Notes under the pieces: model-generated | The model's database searches: none | Told to the model about the DNA's origin: nothing | The model's input: only the letters and a program-made list of their open reading frames with translations | NCBI GenBank assembly: GCA_965230495.1 | Contig: OZ246004.1 | Coordinates: 3,596,001 to 3,660,000 of the forward strand | Reading direction: 5' to 3' | DNA from: JACJYM01 sp965230495 | Lineage (GTDB): Bacteria; Bacteroidota; Bacteroidia; Chitinophagales; Saprospiraceae | Length of the DNA stretch: 64,000 nt | Part shown: positions 45,920 to 55,213 of the stretch, piece after piece | How positions within the stretch are numbered: position 1 is the first letter of the stretch | Layout of the letters: every line of letters starts with the position of its first letter | Translations under genes and position numbers: made by a program

Positions 45920-47638
45920 TCAAGACAATTCTATTTCGGATAATAAGGTTTTCGTTTTTTCAAATACTTCATCCATGGGAGTACTTGATTGGCCCGCAAA
46001 TAAGGCCATCTCACACGACTGCAAAATGGAAAGGTAACCATCAATATGATTTTGAGAAATATGCTGGTTTTTAAGTGCCGCAGTAATTCCTTCTTTGTTT
46101 TGTTCTGAAAATGGGATTTGGTACTTTTTACTCAAGTACCTAGTGGTTGCCTTAGAAATTTCATCATAAAAATCTCTTAGTTTGTTTGCTTCCATCAATG
46201 ATCTAGCATCTGCCAATTGTCTAGCGGCTTCTTTCTCGGCCAATATTTTTCTTTTCAAAGCGGGATCAATATTCTCTTCTTTGATCAATCGATATTTTTT
46301 GAAACCAACAAATCCTAACAGTCCCATACATAAAACTCCAAAACTCATCCACCAGGAATTAGGAGTTCTAAGATCTCCAATTGTATCAGTCGAATTATTT
46401 GTTTTGTCCGGTTCGTAAATATCATTTAGTGGAACCACTTCTCTTTTATCAGAGGTAACACTACGATTTCCCTTGATAACATGCACTCTATAATTTCGAT
46501 CTTTCAAAGTCACATATTGTAGACTGTCAGGATCATAAAAAGTGAATCCAATATTGAGATCAAGCAAACCTGTTTTTCTTGGAACCATCAAATACTCAAA
46601 TTGTTTGACAGTATAGAATTTTCCGTTATACTCTTGGGTTTGTTCAAGAATGGTTTTGGGGTCATAGACTTCCCAAGTTTCCGTATTATTTATTTTGGGA
46701 GGTATAATGGTTTTTTCATCACCATCGCCACGTACTTCCTGAACTAAGACTACAGCATCATCAGTGGTGATTTTATTTTTATTAATGGAGGTCTTTAGCT
46801 GAAATTTACCAATGGCTCCTGAAAAATCTTTAGGAGCATCTGAAGGTTCTTCAAGCACGGAAATAGTAATAGGCTCTGTTTTTACAGTTAAAGTTTTTAA
46901 TCTTCTTGTGCCAAAAAAACCAGTTCGTCTGGCATTTGGGTCTACCACGCCGATTTTTACAACTATGGGTTCTATTGTGAAATCTCCTGTTTGTTGAGGA
47001 AATAGAGCTACTCTCTTCATTATTTTAGTGAAGTATGCTTCGCCGTTGATTTCGACTTGTTGAGTAGGAAAATTACTTTTAATTACTTGTTCGCTATAAA
47101 ACCCATCATATTTAGGTTCATTTAATATATCAAATTGCCTCACATCTTGTTGTACATAGATTACATAATCTAAGGTAATTTGTTGTCCTACATATGCTTT
47201 CGTGTAATCAGGCTTTAGATCAACCATAAATTTCATTCCGGTATCATCCTTTGCCATATTTCCAGCGACATTCGACGCAACAATCTGGATACTTACGGAA
47301 TTAGATTTTTTTCTTTGTCCATTTATAATTGCTGTAGCTCCAGGGATGGTAAACCTACCTTTTTTTTCCGCTAATAGGGTATAAGTATAGGATTTTGAAC
47401 TAGTCTGTTGTCCATTAATGAAAGAATAACTGGAGGATTGACTGGGTCCACCTACTACTTCAAAAGGAGAAAAATCTGGCGGTTCGAAGCCCTGGTCTTC
47501 CATGTTGTTAAATTCGAAAATAACCCTGAAGGTATTATTTTCATAGACTTTGGTTGCATCAGTCTTGGCAGTAAAAGTCTGAGCAATAAGAAAGGCGGGG
47601 AGTATAAACAATAATATGATCAGCTTACCTCTTAACAT
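45920..47638 (-). CDS. batD: BatD family protein
   Basis: 572 aa, typical for BatD. Signal peptide (1-19, ending LIAQ), then three beta-rich domains: FTAKTDATKVYENNTFRVIF, the SPFEVVGGPSQSSSYSFING conserved motif, then PKYDGFYSEQVIKSNFPTQQ; one transmembrane helix (about 430-448) and a C-terminal cytoplasmic helical tail (LKRKILAEKEAARQLADA). BatD lies in the aerotolerance-type Bat operon with VWA proteins and MoxR. It starts on the stop of the short BatD-like gene (TAATG overlap). Confidence 0.9.
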   Translation of the reverse strand: MLRGKLIILLFILPAFLIAQTFTAKTDATKVYENNTFRVIFEFNNMEDQGFEPPDFSPFEVVGGPSQSSSYSFINGQQTSSKSYTYTLLAEKKGRFTIPGATAIINGQRKKSNSVSIQIVASNVAGNMAKDDTGMKFMVDLKPDYTKAYVGQQITLDYVIYVQQDVRQFDILNEPKYDGFYSEQVIKSNFPTQQVEINGEAYFTKIMKRVALFPQQTGDFTIEPIVVKIGVVDPNARRTGFFGTRRLKTLTVKTEPITISVLEEPSDAPKDFSGAIGKFQLKTSINKNKITTDDAVVLVQEVRGDGDEKTIIPPKINNTETWEVYDPKTILEQTQEYNGKFYTVKQFEYLMVPRKTGLLDLNIGFTFYDPDSLQYVTLKDRNYRVHVIKGNRSVTSDKREVVPLNDIYEPDKTNNSTDTIGDLRTPNSWWMSFGVLCMGLLGFVGFKKYRLIKEENIDPALKRKILAEKEAARQLADARSLMEANKLRDFYDEISKATTRYLSKKYQIPFSEQNKEGITAALKNQHISQNHIDGYLSILQSCEMALFAGQSSTPMDEVFEKTKTLLSEIELS

Positions 47639-48150
47639 TAGATTCTCCTTATTCTTTTATTCGTTTTCTTCTCTTTTCTTTCTCTAGAGTCATATTGTGG
47701 TTTAGGCTCCATATTCCATTCAAAGAAAAACTGATTTCCTGATTTATACTGGGGATCTTTTTCTATGGTACCATCAGGGTTGGCAAGTATTTCAATGCTT
47801 ATTGGTTCGGTTTCTAAGGATACCTTATCATCGTAGGCAAAGGCTGGACCTATATTCGCAGAGCCTACTTCTTCAGCAATTAAAGTATAGCGATATTCCA
47901 TAGATTTTAAAATATCACCATTTATTATCTGCATGTTACTGCTTTGTGATATCCCTCCGGTGTAACTAAGCCCTATCAACTCGGGTTTTTCAATTTCACC
48001 ATTGAAGTTTTCCAGTTTTATGGTTAAAGTAAGTGTATTGTTAGCTAACAGAGTATCTCTACTGACTTCCGCAGAGATAGTTTGTGATTTTGCGATTTGA
48101 CAAAATATCAACAAGAAAACAAGATTTAATATTCTCATAATACTTCTCAT
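47638..48150 (-). CDS. Short BatD-like protein (N-terminal domain only)
   Basis: 170 aa from ATG 48150; ATG 48138 and an ATG 48189 overlapping batC are alternatives. Signal peptide (MRSIMRILNLVFLLIFC) and one beta domain with ISAEVSRDTLLANNTLTLTI, LSYTGGISQSSNMQIINGDI and KSMEYRYTLIAEEVG, which parallels the first BatD domain (GGPSQSSSYSFINGQQ and SYTYTLLAEKKG). It ends in a basic EKKTNKRIRRI tail without a membrane segment. Probably a tandem duplicate trimmed to one domain. Confidence 0.7.
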   Translation of the reverse strand: MRSIMRILNLVFLLIFCQIAKSQTISAEVSRDTLLANNTLTLTIKLENFNGEIEKPELIGLSYTGGISQSSNMQIINGDILKSMEYRYTLIAEEVGSANIGPAFAYDDKVSLETEPISIEILANPDGTIEKDPQYKSGNQFFFEWNMEPKPQYDSRERKEKKTNKRIRRI

Positions 48151-48154
48151 TTTG

Positions 48155-48952
48155 TTACCAATCTTTTTCAGGTTTTTTCTTTTTACCATCTATTTTTCTA
48201 AGCTTTTCTTGAACCTTTTGCTCTTCATCTTCTATGATTTCCAAAAGCTTTAATGCTTCTTCTTTGCTCAATTCATCTGTTTCTTCTCCATCGGAAGAAT
48301 CGTTTTGTTCTGAGTCGTTTTCACCATTTGTCTCATTTTGTTGAGACTCTTCTTGCTCTGACTCTTCCTGTGATTTATTGTTTTGTTGCTGTTCTTGTTG
48401 TTCCTCTCCCTGTTCCTGTTGTTCTTGGGATTGTTGCTGTTCTTGTTGTTGCTCTTGTTCTTCTCTCTGTTCTTCTCTCTGTTGTTGTTGCTGTTGAAAT
48501 TGTTGCTGTTGCTGCTGCATCATTTGTTCCATCTTCTTCATGCCTTGAGCATAACTAAGATTTTGTCTGATGTCTTCATCTTCTTCATCTATTTCTAGGG
48601 CTTTTTTGTAAGCTTCAATGCTCTCATCATATTTTTTTTGTTGTAAGAATGCATTTCCTTGATTAAAATATGCCTGGAGTTTTTCTTCATCTTGGAGTTC
48701 GTTGGTAGCTCTTCCAAAATAATACTCAGCTTCTTCAAATCGTTGTTGATTATACAAACTATTCCCAAGGTTATAATTGGCCCGGCCATCGGACTCTTTG
48801 TCTATTGCTTTCCGATAACTTTCTTCAGCAGAAATAAAATCTTCATGTTTGTAGGCTTCGTCTCCTTCCTTTTTTAACTTATGTGCGGATTGAGAGTGGG
48901 CTGAGCCAATAACTAAAAAGAGAAATGCCAGAGATGTTACTATGAATTTCAT
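48155..48952 (-). CDS. batC: BatC-like TPR protein with glutamine-rich tail
   Basis: 265 aa. Signal peptide (1-20, ending AHSQ), TPR repeats (about 24-140: AYKHEDFISAEESYRKAIDK, ANYNLGNSLYNQQRFEEAEY) and a 70-residue Q/E-rich, highly charged stretch (about 145-215) in genomic positions 48308-48520. The rest is a lysine-rich end (KKKKPEKDW). BatC/BatE-type TPR proteins serve as scaffolds for the BatA/BatB VWA proteins. It follows batB by 4 nt. Confidence 0.85.
   Translation of the reverse strand: MKFIVTSLAFLFLVIGSAHSQSAHKLKKEGDEAYKHEDFISAEESYRKAIDKESDGRANYNLGNSLYNQQRFEEAEYYFGRATNELQDEEKLQAYFNQGNAFLQQKKYDESIEAYKKALEIDEEDEDIRQNLSYAQGMKKMEQMMQQQQQQFQQQQQQREEQREEQEQQQEQQQSQEQQEQGEEQQEQQQNNKSQEESEQEESQQNETNGENDSEQNDSSDGEETDELSKEEALKLLEIIEDEEQKVQEKLRKIDGKKKKPEKDW
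48308..48520 (-). repeat. Glutamine/glutamate-rich low-complexity tract in batC
   Basis: About 70 codons of mostly CAA, CAG, GAA and GAG. The encoded residues alternate runs of Q with E/R/K/S, predicted as a long coiled coil or disordered tail. Simple-sequence DNA here may vary in length between strains. Confidence 0.75.
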
Positions 48953-48956
48953 GCCA

Positions 48957-49964
48957 TTATTCTTTATTATCTAATACGCTATCTGACAAAAAAAGTTGCA
49001 CTAATAGTAACAATGTTCCTAAGAACAGAAAATACTGAAAGTAAGAAGCATACTCGGTAAATGACCTTTGTTCTACTTCTCTTTTCTGTAAACTTTGCAA
49101 TTGATTGATCAAGGCATCAATAGCTCTTTCTCCATCATTAACCAAATAAAACTCTCCGTCTCCATTTCTTGCAACTTCTTGCATCATATCAATATTGATT
49201 CCTGTTTTTACAGGATTTCCTTCTGTATCTTTTTTGTACTCTTCTCTCCCTTTGTTGATAATCGGGATATAAGCTCCTGCTTCCGTTCCTACACCAATGG
49301 TATATACTACGGCACCGTTATCTGCGGCTTCATTTGCTGCCTTGCTCGCATCAGAATTATGATTTTCACCATCTGATATAATTACAATCGCTTTGGGATG
49401 AGGTACATCTTCAGGATTGGCTTTCATGGCAAGGTCTATAGCCTCACCGATGACGGTTCCTTGCGTTCCTGCTAAATTAGTGTTTGCTGACTTAACCATT
49501 ACTTCAGCAGCGGCTAGATCATTCGTTAAAGGCATTTGTAGATATGCACTGCCGGCAAAGAAAATAAGACCTATCCGGTTACCTTTTAATTGTCGAATTA
49601 GTTTTTGACAAAACCTTTTAGATCTTTCCAACCGACTTGGGGAAACATCAGTTGCTAACATACTATTAGAAATATCCAGAGCAATATAGATGTCGGCACT
49701 CGTAGATTTAATTTTTTCTTTTTTTGTTCCCCACTGCGGGTTGGTTAAAGCAATGGTAAGAAATACCAGAGAAACAAGAGTCAGAATAAATTTCAACCTC
49801 TTTCGATTCGCATTATAATGATAAATCAAACCCTTGACAAGCTGATGATCACCTAATTTGGCAATGGAAGACTTTCTATTGTTTTTCATCCAATAGAAGA
49901 GTATTACCAATAAAGGAACGGAGAATAAAATCAGAAAATATACGGATTGCTCAAATCTAAACAT
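48957..49964 (-). CDS. batB: BatB von Willebrand factor A membrane protein
   Basis: 335 aa. Two N-terminal transmembrane helices (about 8-25 and 60-78), VWA domain (about 85-300) with MIDAS DISNS (metal ligands D-x-S-x-S) and the SDGENH loop, and a C-terminal transmembrane helix (about 310-328). Works with BatA in the periplasm. Only one base separates it from batA. Confidence 0.92.
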   Translation of the reverse strand: MFRFEQSVYFLILFSVPLLVILFYWMKNNRKSSIAKLGDHQLVKGLIYHYNANRKRLKFILTLVSLVFLTIALTNPQWGTKKEKIKSTSADIYIALDISNSMLATDVSPSRLERSKRFCQKLIRQLKGNRIGLIFFAGSAYLQMPLTNDLAAAEVMVKSANTNLAGTQGTVIGEAIDLAMKANPEDVPHPKAIVIISDGENHNSDASKAANEAADNGAVVYTIGVGTEAGAYIPIINKGREEYKKDTEGNPVKTGINIDMMQEVARNGDGEFYLVNDGERAIDALINQLQSLQKREVEQRSFTEYASYFQYFLFLGTLLLLVQLFLSDSVLDNKE

Positions 49965-49965
49965 A

Positions 49966-50970
49966 TTACGACAACGATCTTAGATAGGTATATTTTAATA
50001 CCTGATGAAGTAATAATATTCCAATTCCAATTAGCAGAAAATATCTGTACTGCTCTTTATATCTTTTAAAAGAAGTGACCTCTATTTCTGTCTTTTCGAG
50101 TCGGTCGATTTCATCATATATTTTTTCAAGGCTCAGTTCGTCAGTAGCTCTAAAATATTTAGCACCTGTCATTTCCGAAATCTGTTTAAGTAATTTCTCG
50201 TCAATTTTAACCTTTGCTCTACCAAAAACATAACGTCCATCTTTTAATCTATTGATAGGACTTTTGGCGTAGCCCTGAGAACCTACACCTATTGTATAGA
50301 CCTTAACGCCAAGCCTTTCTGCAATTTCCGCAGCGGTAATGGGTTGTACATAGCCTGCATTATTATCTCCATCGGTCAAGAGAATAATAATTTTGGATTT
50401 TGTCTCAAGATCTTTCAATCTGTTAACAGCTGTAGCCAATCCCATTCCTATGGCGGTACCGTCTTCAATCATGCCTACTTGAAGATTGTCTAAGAAGTCC
50501 TTTAGAATATTGTGATCGGTTGTTACTGGAGTTTGTGTAAAACTTTCACCCGAAAAAACCACAAGACCTATACGATCAAAATTTCTTTTGTCAACGAAAT
50601 CTTTGGCTACTTTTTTACTTACTTCTAACCGATTAGGTTGAAAATCTTGTGATAACATGCTACTAGATAAGTCCATTACTAACATAATGTCGATACCTTC
50701 AGCTTTAACTTTTTCTTCCTGACTTGTCAATTGGGGTCTTGCCAGAGCAATAATCATGAATAATAGAGCTACATATTGTAACCAAGGTAAATACTGGAAT
50801 AAAAGAGAACGAATACTAGTGATAGCTTCGATCTTATTGGAGTTTGGAAATAGCATATGACTTGTAGTGCTCTGCTTTCTTATCTTGAAATAATACATCA
50901 AGGGTAAAAGCAATACAGCTAATAGCCAGTACGGGCTGTGAAAGGTAAGATATTTGAAAAATTCTATCAT
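49966..50970 (-). CDS. batA: BatA von Willebrand factor A membrane protein
   Basis: 334 aa. Membrane helices at about 10-26 and 60-76, VWA domain with MIDAS DLSSS (about 95-100) and TDGDNN, and a C-terminal transmembrane helix. The stop of the DUF4381-like gene and the start of batA overlap by 4 nt (ATGA). Typical BatA partner of BatB in Bacteroidota. Confidence 0.92.
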   Translation of the reverse strand: MIEFFKYLTFHSPYWLLAVLLLPLMYYFKIRKQSTTSHMLFPNSNKIEAITSIRSLLFQYLPWLQYVALLFMIIALARPQLTSQEEKVKAEGIDIMLVMDLSSSMLSQDFQPNRLEVSKKVAKDFVDKRNFDRIGLVVFSGESFTQTPVTTDHNILKDFLDNLQVGMIEDGTAIGMGLATAVNRLKDLETKSKIIILLTDGDNNAGYVQPITAAEIAERLGVKVYTIGVGSQGYAKSPINRLKDGRYVFGRAKVKIDEKLLKQISEMTGAKYFRATDELSLEKIYDEIDRLEKTEIEVTSFKRYKEQYRYFLLIGIGILLLHQVLKYTYLRSLS

Positions 50971-51983
50971 TCTCCTTCAGTCATTATCACTTTAGTATTA
51001 TTCACAAAATCATATGCTTTATTCATAAACACCTCATGAATGTTATCATCAGGTGTTGCTTTTGCAAATTTAACCAGATCTGCAACAGTAAGTATTTCAG
51101 TTAAATCTTGGGTATAACTTTGATCAAAATCTACTTTGTTCAATTTGGTGTTAATCTCCGATGTAGTTAATTCTAAGGCAGGAACTTGATACCTTTCTTC
51201 AAGGTAGGCTCTAATTATATGTGTCAATTGAGATTGATATTCTTTAATTTTTCCTTGTTGCCATAACTTTTCTTCTCTTAGTTTGTCCAAAGCCTCTAAT
51301 GCAGTGATATGAGCCGGAATTATTTGCTCTTCAATTTCTTCAATTTCTTGCTCACTTTCTTTTTCAATATTTCTTTTGGTGAGATAGTATATTATGCTTC
51401 CGATGATTATTAACACAAGCAATCCAATGAGAAGTGGATAAAAATCTTCTAATGTGGTTGGCTCTTCAATAATATCTTTGATAGATACAATACTGGCCGA
51501 ATCCAGAGTCATGTTAGCTGAGGGAATGATAGCAAGAATGGGTGCTTGAAAGTTTATGGTTTCCTCATCTTCTTTGAATTCTAATTTTGGAGCAGGGATA
51601 TTTGCCATTCCAAAATTGTAGACTCCAATTTTGAGAACGTTTCTACACTGAAATCGGCCATTTTCTTCTGTCCATGTCAGTGAGTTTTTGTTGATGTATC
51701 CTCTATTACCTGTTAATGGCCAGGAGCCGGCATTAAGAATTTTAATATCCAGATGTTCATCAAAAAAGGTAGAATCAAAAAGTATGTTATCAATTTGTTG
51801 ATAGTCATTAAAATCAAGTCCTTGTATATTTTCTGGTTTGTCAGTTCTTATATCGACAGTAAGATTAAATGATTGTCCTGCTTCGATAGAATCTTTATCA
51901 GTGGTAAGAATAACTTCAGTCTGACTGAAAACTGACGATGCTAAAAAAAATATGCTTGATATGATCAATAAATACTTACTCAC
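50967..51983 (-). CDS. DUF4381-like membrane protein of the Bat operon
   Basis: 338 aa. Signal peptide (ending VFSQ), a beta-rich periplasmic region (about 22-180), one transmembrane helix (about 186-206: LLIGLLVLIIIGSIIYYL) and a cytoplasmic helical region with ALEALDKLREEKLWQQGKIK and LTHIIRAYLEERYQVPALEL, which is the pattern of DUF4381-type proteins found between DUF58 and BatA. Overlaps DUF58 by 4 nt and batA by 4 nt. Confidence 0.82.
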   Translation of the reverse strand: MSKYLLIISSIFFLASSVFSQTEVILTTDKDSIEAGQSFNLTVDIRTDKPENIQGLDFNDYQQIDNILFDSTFFDEHLDIKILNAGSWPLTGNRGYINKNSLTWTEENGRFQCRNVLKIGVYNFGMANIPAPKLEFKEDEETINFQAPILAIIPSANMTLDSASIVSIKDIIEEPTTLEDFYPLLIGLLVLIIIGSIIYYLTKRNIEKESEQEIEEIEEQIIPAHITALEALDKLREEKLWQQGKIKEYQSQLTHIIRAYLEERYQVPALELTTSEINTKLNKVDFDQSYTQDLTEILTVADLVKFAKATPDDNIHEVFMNKAYDFVNNTKVIMTEGE

Positions 51984-52849
51984 TTCTTTCTTTTTTTGAA
52001 AAACTGATATAGTGGTTTGACATAATCCTGATCGGTAGATATACTAATTATATCTGCTCCATACCTGGTAAAGATGTTGGTAAAATATTTTGTATTATCA
52101 TTGAAATACTTAGTAAGATTTTCAGCTACTTGTATATTTGAAGTGTCCAAGACCATTTCCTTTCCGGATTCAGCATCTTTTATTTTGATCAATCCTACAT
52201 TAGGTATTTCATATTCGGACCTATCGAATACCTGAAGTCCTATGAAGTCATGTCTTCTGGTTGCAATTCTCAGAGGTACCTCATAATCTGTGGACATGAA
52301 ATCTGATATCAAAAAGACAATTGCCTTCTTTTTCTGAACATTGTTAAGATATTCAATAGCTTTTGAAATATAGGTCTCACTTCCTCCGGGTTCTTGATTC
52401 AGTACTTCACGGATTATTCTCAGGATACTTTGTTTTCCTTTCTTTGGAGGCAAATATTTAACGATTTCTTCATCAAACAATATGGCTCCTACCTTATCAT
52501 TATTGGTAATTGCGGAGAATGCCAGTACAGCCGATAATTCAGCAATCAAATCTTTCTTATATTGATTTCTTGTACCAAAAAGAGTGCTTCCGGAAACATC
52601 AATAAGTAGCACAACGGTAAGTTCTCTTTCCTCTTCGAATATCTTAATATATGGATTTCCTGTTCTCGCTGTCACATTCCAATCTATATTCCTGACATCA
52701 TCGCCATAGGCATATTCCCTTACTTCACTGAAGGACATCCCTCTACCCTTAAAAGCACTATGATATTCACCAGAAAATATATGATTAGTGATGCCTTTAG
52801 TCTTTATCTCTATTTTTCTAACTTTTTTCAGTAACGTCGCCGTATCCAT
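51980..52849 (-). CDS. DUF58 domain protein (VWA-like)
   Basis: 289 aa, no signal peptide. DUF58 signature with GRGMSFSEVREYAYGDDVRN and IDWNVTARTGNPYIKIFEEE (about 35-72), then a VWA-like fold with DVSGSTLFGTRN MIDAS. Cytoplasmic partner of MoxR in the Bat system. Three bases separate it from the upstream gene; overlaps the downstream gene by 4 nt. Confidence 0.92.
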   Translation of the reverse strand: MDTATLLKKVRKIEIKTKGITNHIFSGEYHSAFKGRGMSFSEVREYAYGDDVRNIDWNVTARTGNPYIKIFEEERELTVVLLIDVSGSTLFGTRNQYKKDLIAELSAVLAFSAITNNDKVGAILFDEEIVKYLPPKKGKQSILRIIREVLNQEPGGSETYISKAIEYLNNVQKKKAIVFLISDFMSTDYEVPLRIATRRHDFIGLQVFDRSEYEIPNVGLIKIKDAESGKEMVLDTSNIQVAENLTKYFNDNTKYFTNIFTRYGADIISISTDQDYVKPLYQFFKKRKK

Positions 52850-52852
52850 ATC

Positions 52853-54136
52853 TTAGTTTTTAGAAAAATATTTTTTATTCAGTTTGCCACCAATCTCACT
52901 AAAAGGCAAGTGTTTTTCATCTTGACCGTAAAAGATATCGTAATCTGTTCTTAATACCAAACCGGTATGATTGATATTGATATATTGGAACGTTTTTTTT
53001 ATGTCATTCGAATAACTTTTACAAAACAGATTTAAATCTATGTTTTTATTAACCAATTTTTTTGGCTCAATAAATTTATTCTTCCTGTTGTCATAATTGA
53101 AATTGAATTTTTGAACACCATCATCCCACGAGCACTGGAAATAAAGGTTTCCACTAATGATATTTTTGTTCAATACATCTATTTCATACCATATGAAAGA
53201 CTCATCAATGAGACGATCCTTAGCTATATCAGCAGGATCTGATCTATAACTTCTTAAATGATATTCTTCAATTTGACTCTTCCATGTTTTAATTTGTTCA
53301 TGGATGATTTGGTTAAAGTTTTTGTCCTTGTATTTGGGGTATATTATTGACACTTTCTGTCTGTAATTTATATCACTTTCACAAACAGATGATAATACTT
53401 CCTGCTGGAAATATGTATCACGAGTTTTTAATCTTGACCCTTCTGAACTTACTCCTATAACTCCGTTGTCTATACTTATTGATATCTTATTCAAATTAGG
53501 CGAATTTGAAAAATCTGCACTCAATACCTCAAATGTAGAATTACTTTTCTTGTTTAACTTTTTAATGAGTTGTTCATTGTGAAAAAGACTTGCCTCGTAG
53601 TAGTCAAACTCTTTATTTATATAGAGGTCAATTGTTTTTTCTTGACTTTTTCCATACAGATATTGACTCCATATCTGACCAGAACATTCATGCTCTTTTG
53701 CATCCTCAACGTTCAATGAGAATGGTATACTTCCCATTTGCTCTAAATTAGACCATTCACCCAAACCTGATGTTCCATGAAAATCAATTTTTAGAATTCC
53801 GGAATGATTTCCCGATTTATCGAATTCAACCAATTCGTACACATTACCTTTCTTAATACCACTTATTTCAAAACTTAGTTCGTCATTGTATTTATATACA
53901 CCATGAACTTCATTGCCATCAGTTCCCAAAATCATTTCAAAACGATGAAAACCATCTAAATAGCCTACATATTGATTCAGCCATAGTTGATCATGATTTT
54001 CCTCAAATTGATTGGATACGTAATGTTTAGAAAAAGCTATTTGTGATCTTCCGGAGTTTAGATTCAAGACTAGAAAAGTCAGTATCAAATAAGAATACTT
54101 GATATACTTTACAGTTTTAAGAAAATCGTAAATCAT
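52853..54136 (-). CDS. DUF3298/DUF4163-like secreted protein inserted in the Bat operon
   Basis: 427 aa from ATG 54136; a GTG at 54151 overlaps the MoxR stop as TAGTG and is also plausible. A signal peptide or N-terminal anchor (about 15-34, ending GRSQ). The middle is beta-rich and unfamiliar. The last ~180 residues resemble RsiV-type DUF4163/DUF3298: VSIIYPKYKDKNFNQIIHEQ near the start of the domain and DEKHLPFSEIGGKL at its end. It has no known role in Bat operons and is not seen as part of the usual gene set. Confidence 0.6.
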   Translation of the reverse strand: MIYDFLKTVKYIKYSYLILTFLVLNLNSGRSQIAFSKHYVSNQFEENHDQLWLNQYVGYLDGFHRFEMILGTDGNEVHGVYKYNDELSFEISGIKKGNVYELVEFDKSGNHSGILKIDFHGTSGLGEWSNLEQMGSIPFSLNVEDAKEHECSGQIWSQYLYGKSQEKTIDLYINKEFDYYEASLFHNEQLIKKLNKKSNSTFEVLSADFSNSPNLNKISISIDNGVIGVSSEGSRLKTRDTYFQQEVLSSVCESDINYRQKVSIIYPKYKDKNFNQIIHEQIKTWKSQIEEYHLRSYRSDPADIAKDRLIDESFIWYEIDVLNKNIISGNLYFQCSWDDGVQKFNFNYDNRKNKFIEPKKLVNKNIDLNLFCKSYSNDIKKTFQYININHTGLVLRTDYDIFYGQDEKHLPFSEIGGKLNKKYFSKN

Positions 54137-54150
54137 TTTAATGACAACCA

Positions 54151-55149
54151 CTATGGAACTTCAATTGTATTAATAATCTTGGTGATGATGTCTTCTGAAC
54201 TGATTTCTTCGGCTTCTGCTTCATAGCTTATTCCTATTCTATGCCTCATTACGTCTTTGCATACATTTCGGACATCTTCGGGGATGACATAGCCTCTACG
54301 ATTTAAGAAAGCGTGGGCTTTAGATGCTTTAGCCAGATTGATACTTGCTCTTGGAGAACCTCCATAGGTTATTAGACTTTTAAGATCTGATAAACCATAT
54401 TTTTCTGGTTGTCTACTGGCAAAAACTATATCTAGAATATAACTTTCTATTTTATCATCCATATAAATTTTGTCAACAGATGCTCTAGCTTTTATAATAT
54501 CCTGAGGACTAACTACTGCATTTATTTTTTGCAATGTTTCCCCAGAAAGTACTTTTCTAATAATATGTCGTTCTTCCTCTTTATCAGGATAACTTATATT
54601 TACTTTGAGCATAAATCTATCTACCTGTGCTTCAGGCAGAGGATAGGTGCCTTCCTGTTCTATAGGGTTTTGCGTGGCCAATACCAAAAAAGGTTCTTCG
54701 AGTTTAAAGCTTTCCTTTCCAATAGTTACCTGCCTTTCCTGCATCGCTTCTAATAAAGCACTTTGTACTTTAGCAGGAGCTCTATTGATTTCGTCCGCCA
54801 GAATGAAGTTGGCGAAAATAGGACCTTTTCTAACCACAAACTCGTTTTTGGCCTGATTGTATATCATGGTACCTAAAACATCAGCAGGTAATAGATCGGG
54901 CGTAAACTGTATTCTTTTGAAATCGGCATCTATCGCATTAGACAAGGTCTTAATTGATAATGTTTTTGCCAACCCAGGCAATCCTTCCAAAAGGACATGT
55001 CCTTTAGCCAATAATCCCAATAGCAATCTTTGAAGCATATAGTTTTGACCGACTATTACTTTACTGCATTCTTCATTGAGTCTATTCAAAAACTCACTAT
55101 CTGAATAGATTTGCTTATTGAGAGCTTCTATGTCGATATTGGTTATCAT
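54151..55149 (-). CDS. MoxR-family AAA+ ATPase of the Bat operon
   Basis: 332 aa. Walker A GLPGLAKT (56-63), Walker B ILADE (116-120) followed by INRAPAKVQSALLEAMQERQ (sensor 1), VLATQNPIEQEGTYPLPEAQ and VDRFMLK. MoxR ATPases act as chaperones for VWA proteins. It is the first gene of the nine-gene operon; a promoter-like pair (55181-55212) and a palindrome (55214-55229) lie upstream. Confidence 0.95.
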   Translation of the reverse strand: MITNIDIEALNKQIYSDSEFLNRLNEECSKVIVGQNYMLQRLLLGLLAKGHVLLEGLPGLAKTLSIKTLSNAIDADFKRIQFTPDLLPADVLGTMIYNQAKNEFVVRKGPIFANFILADEINRAPAKVQSALLEAMQERQVTIGKESFKLEEPFLVLATQNPIEQEGTYPLPEAQVDRFMLKVNISYPDKEEERHIIRKVLSGETLQKINAVVSPQDIIKARASVDKIYMDDKIESYILDIVFASRQPEKYGLSDLKSLITYGGSPRASINLAKASKAHAFLNRRGYVIPEDVRNVCKDVMRHRIGISYEAEAEEISSEDIITKIINTIEVP

Positions 55150-55180
55150 ATTAAATTTATTTTACATTTAAACATTACGA

Positions 55181-55212
55181 CAAAGGTGTAAAAAATGTTT
55201 GGAGACCAAAAA
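55181..55212 (-). promoter_or_regulatory. Predicted promoter of the Bat operon
   Basis: Read on the minus strand, TTTTTGG at 55212-55206 and CACCTTTG at 55188-55181 are separated by 17 nt, one mismatch from the TAnnTTTG consensus. The MoxR ATG is 55149, so a leader of about 25 nt would result. A palindrome begins two bases upstream of the -33 element. Confidence 0.45.
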
Positions 55213-55213
55213 T

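Noticed and set aside
47638..48189. Sequencing frameshift splitting one BatD gene in two
   Set aside because: The following gene begins with its own ATG and signal peptide and contains a full BatD, so a duplicate is more likely than a split.
48253..48877. Plus-strand leucine/valine-rich open frames across batC
   Set aside because: They are antisense shadows of the Q/E-rich tract and TPR codons of batC; low complexity gives long stop-free frames.
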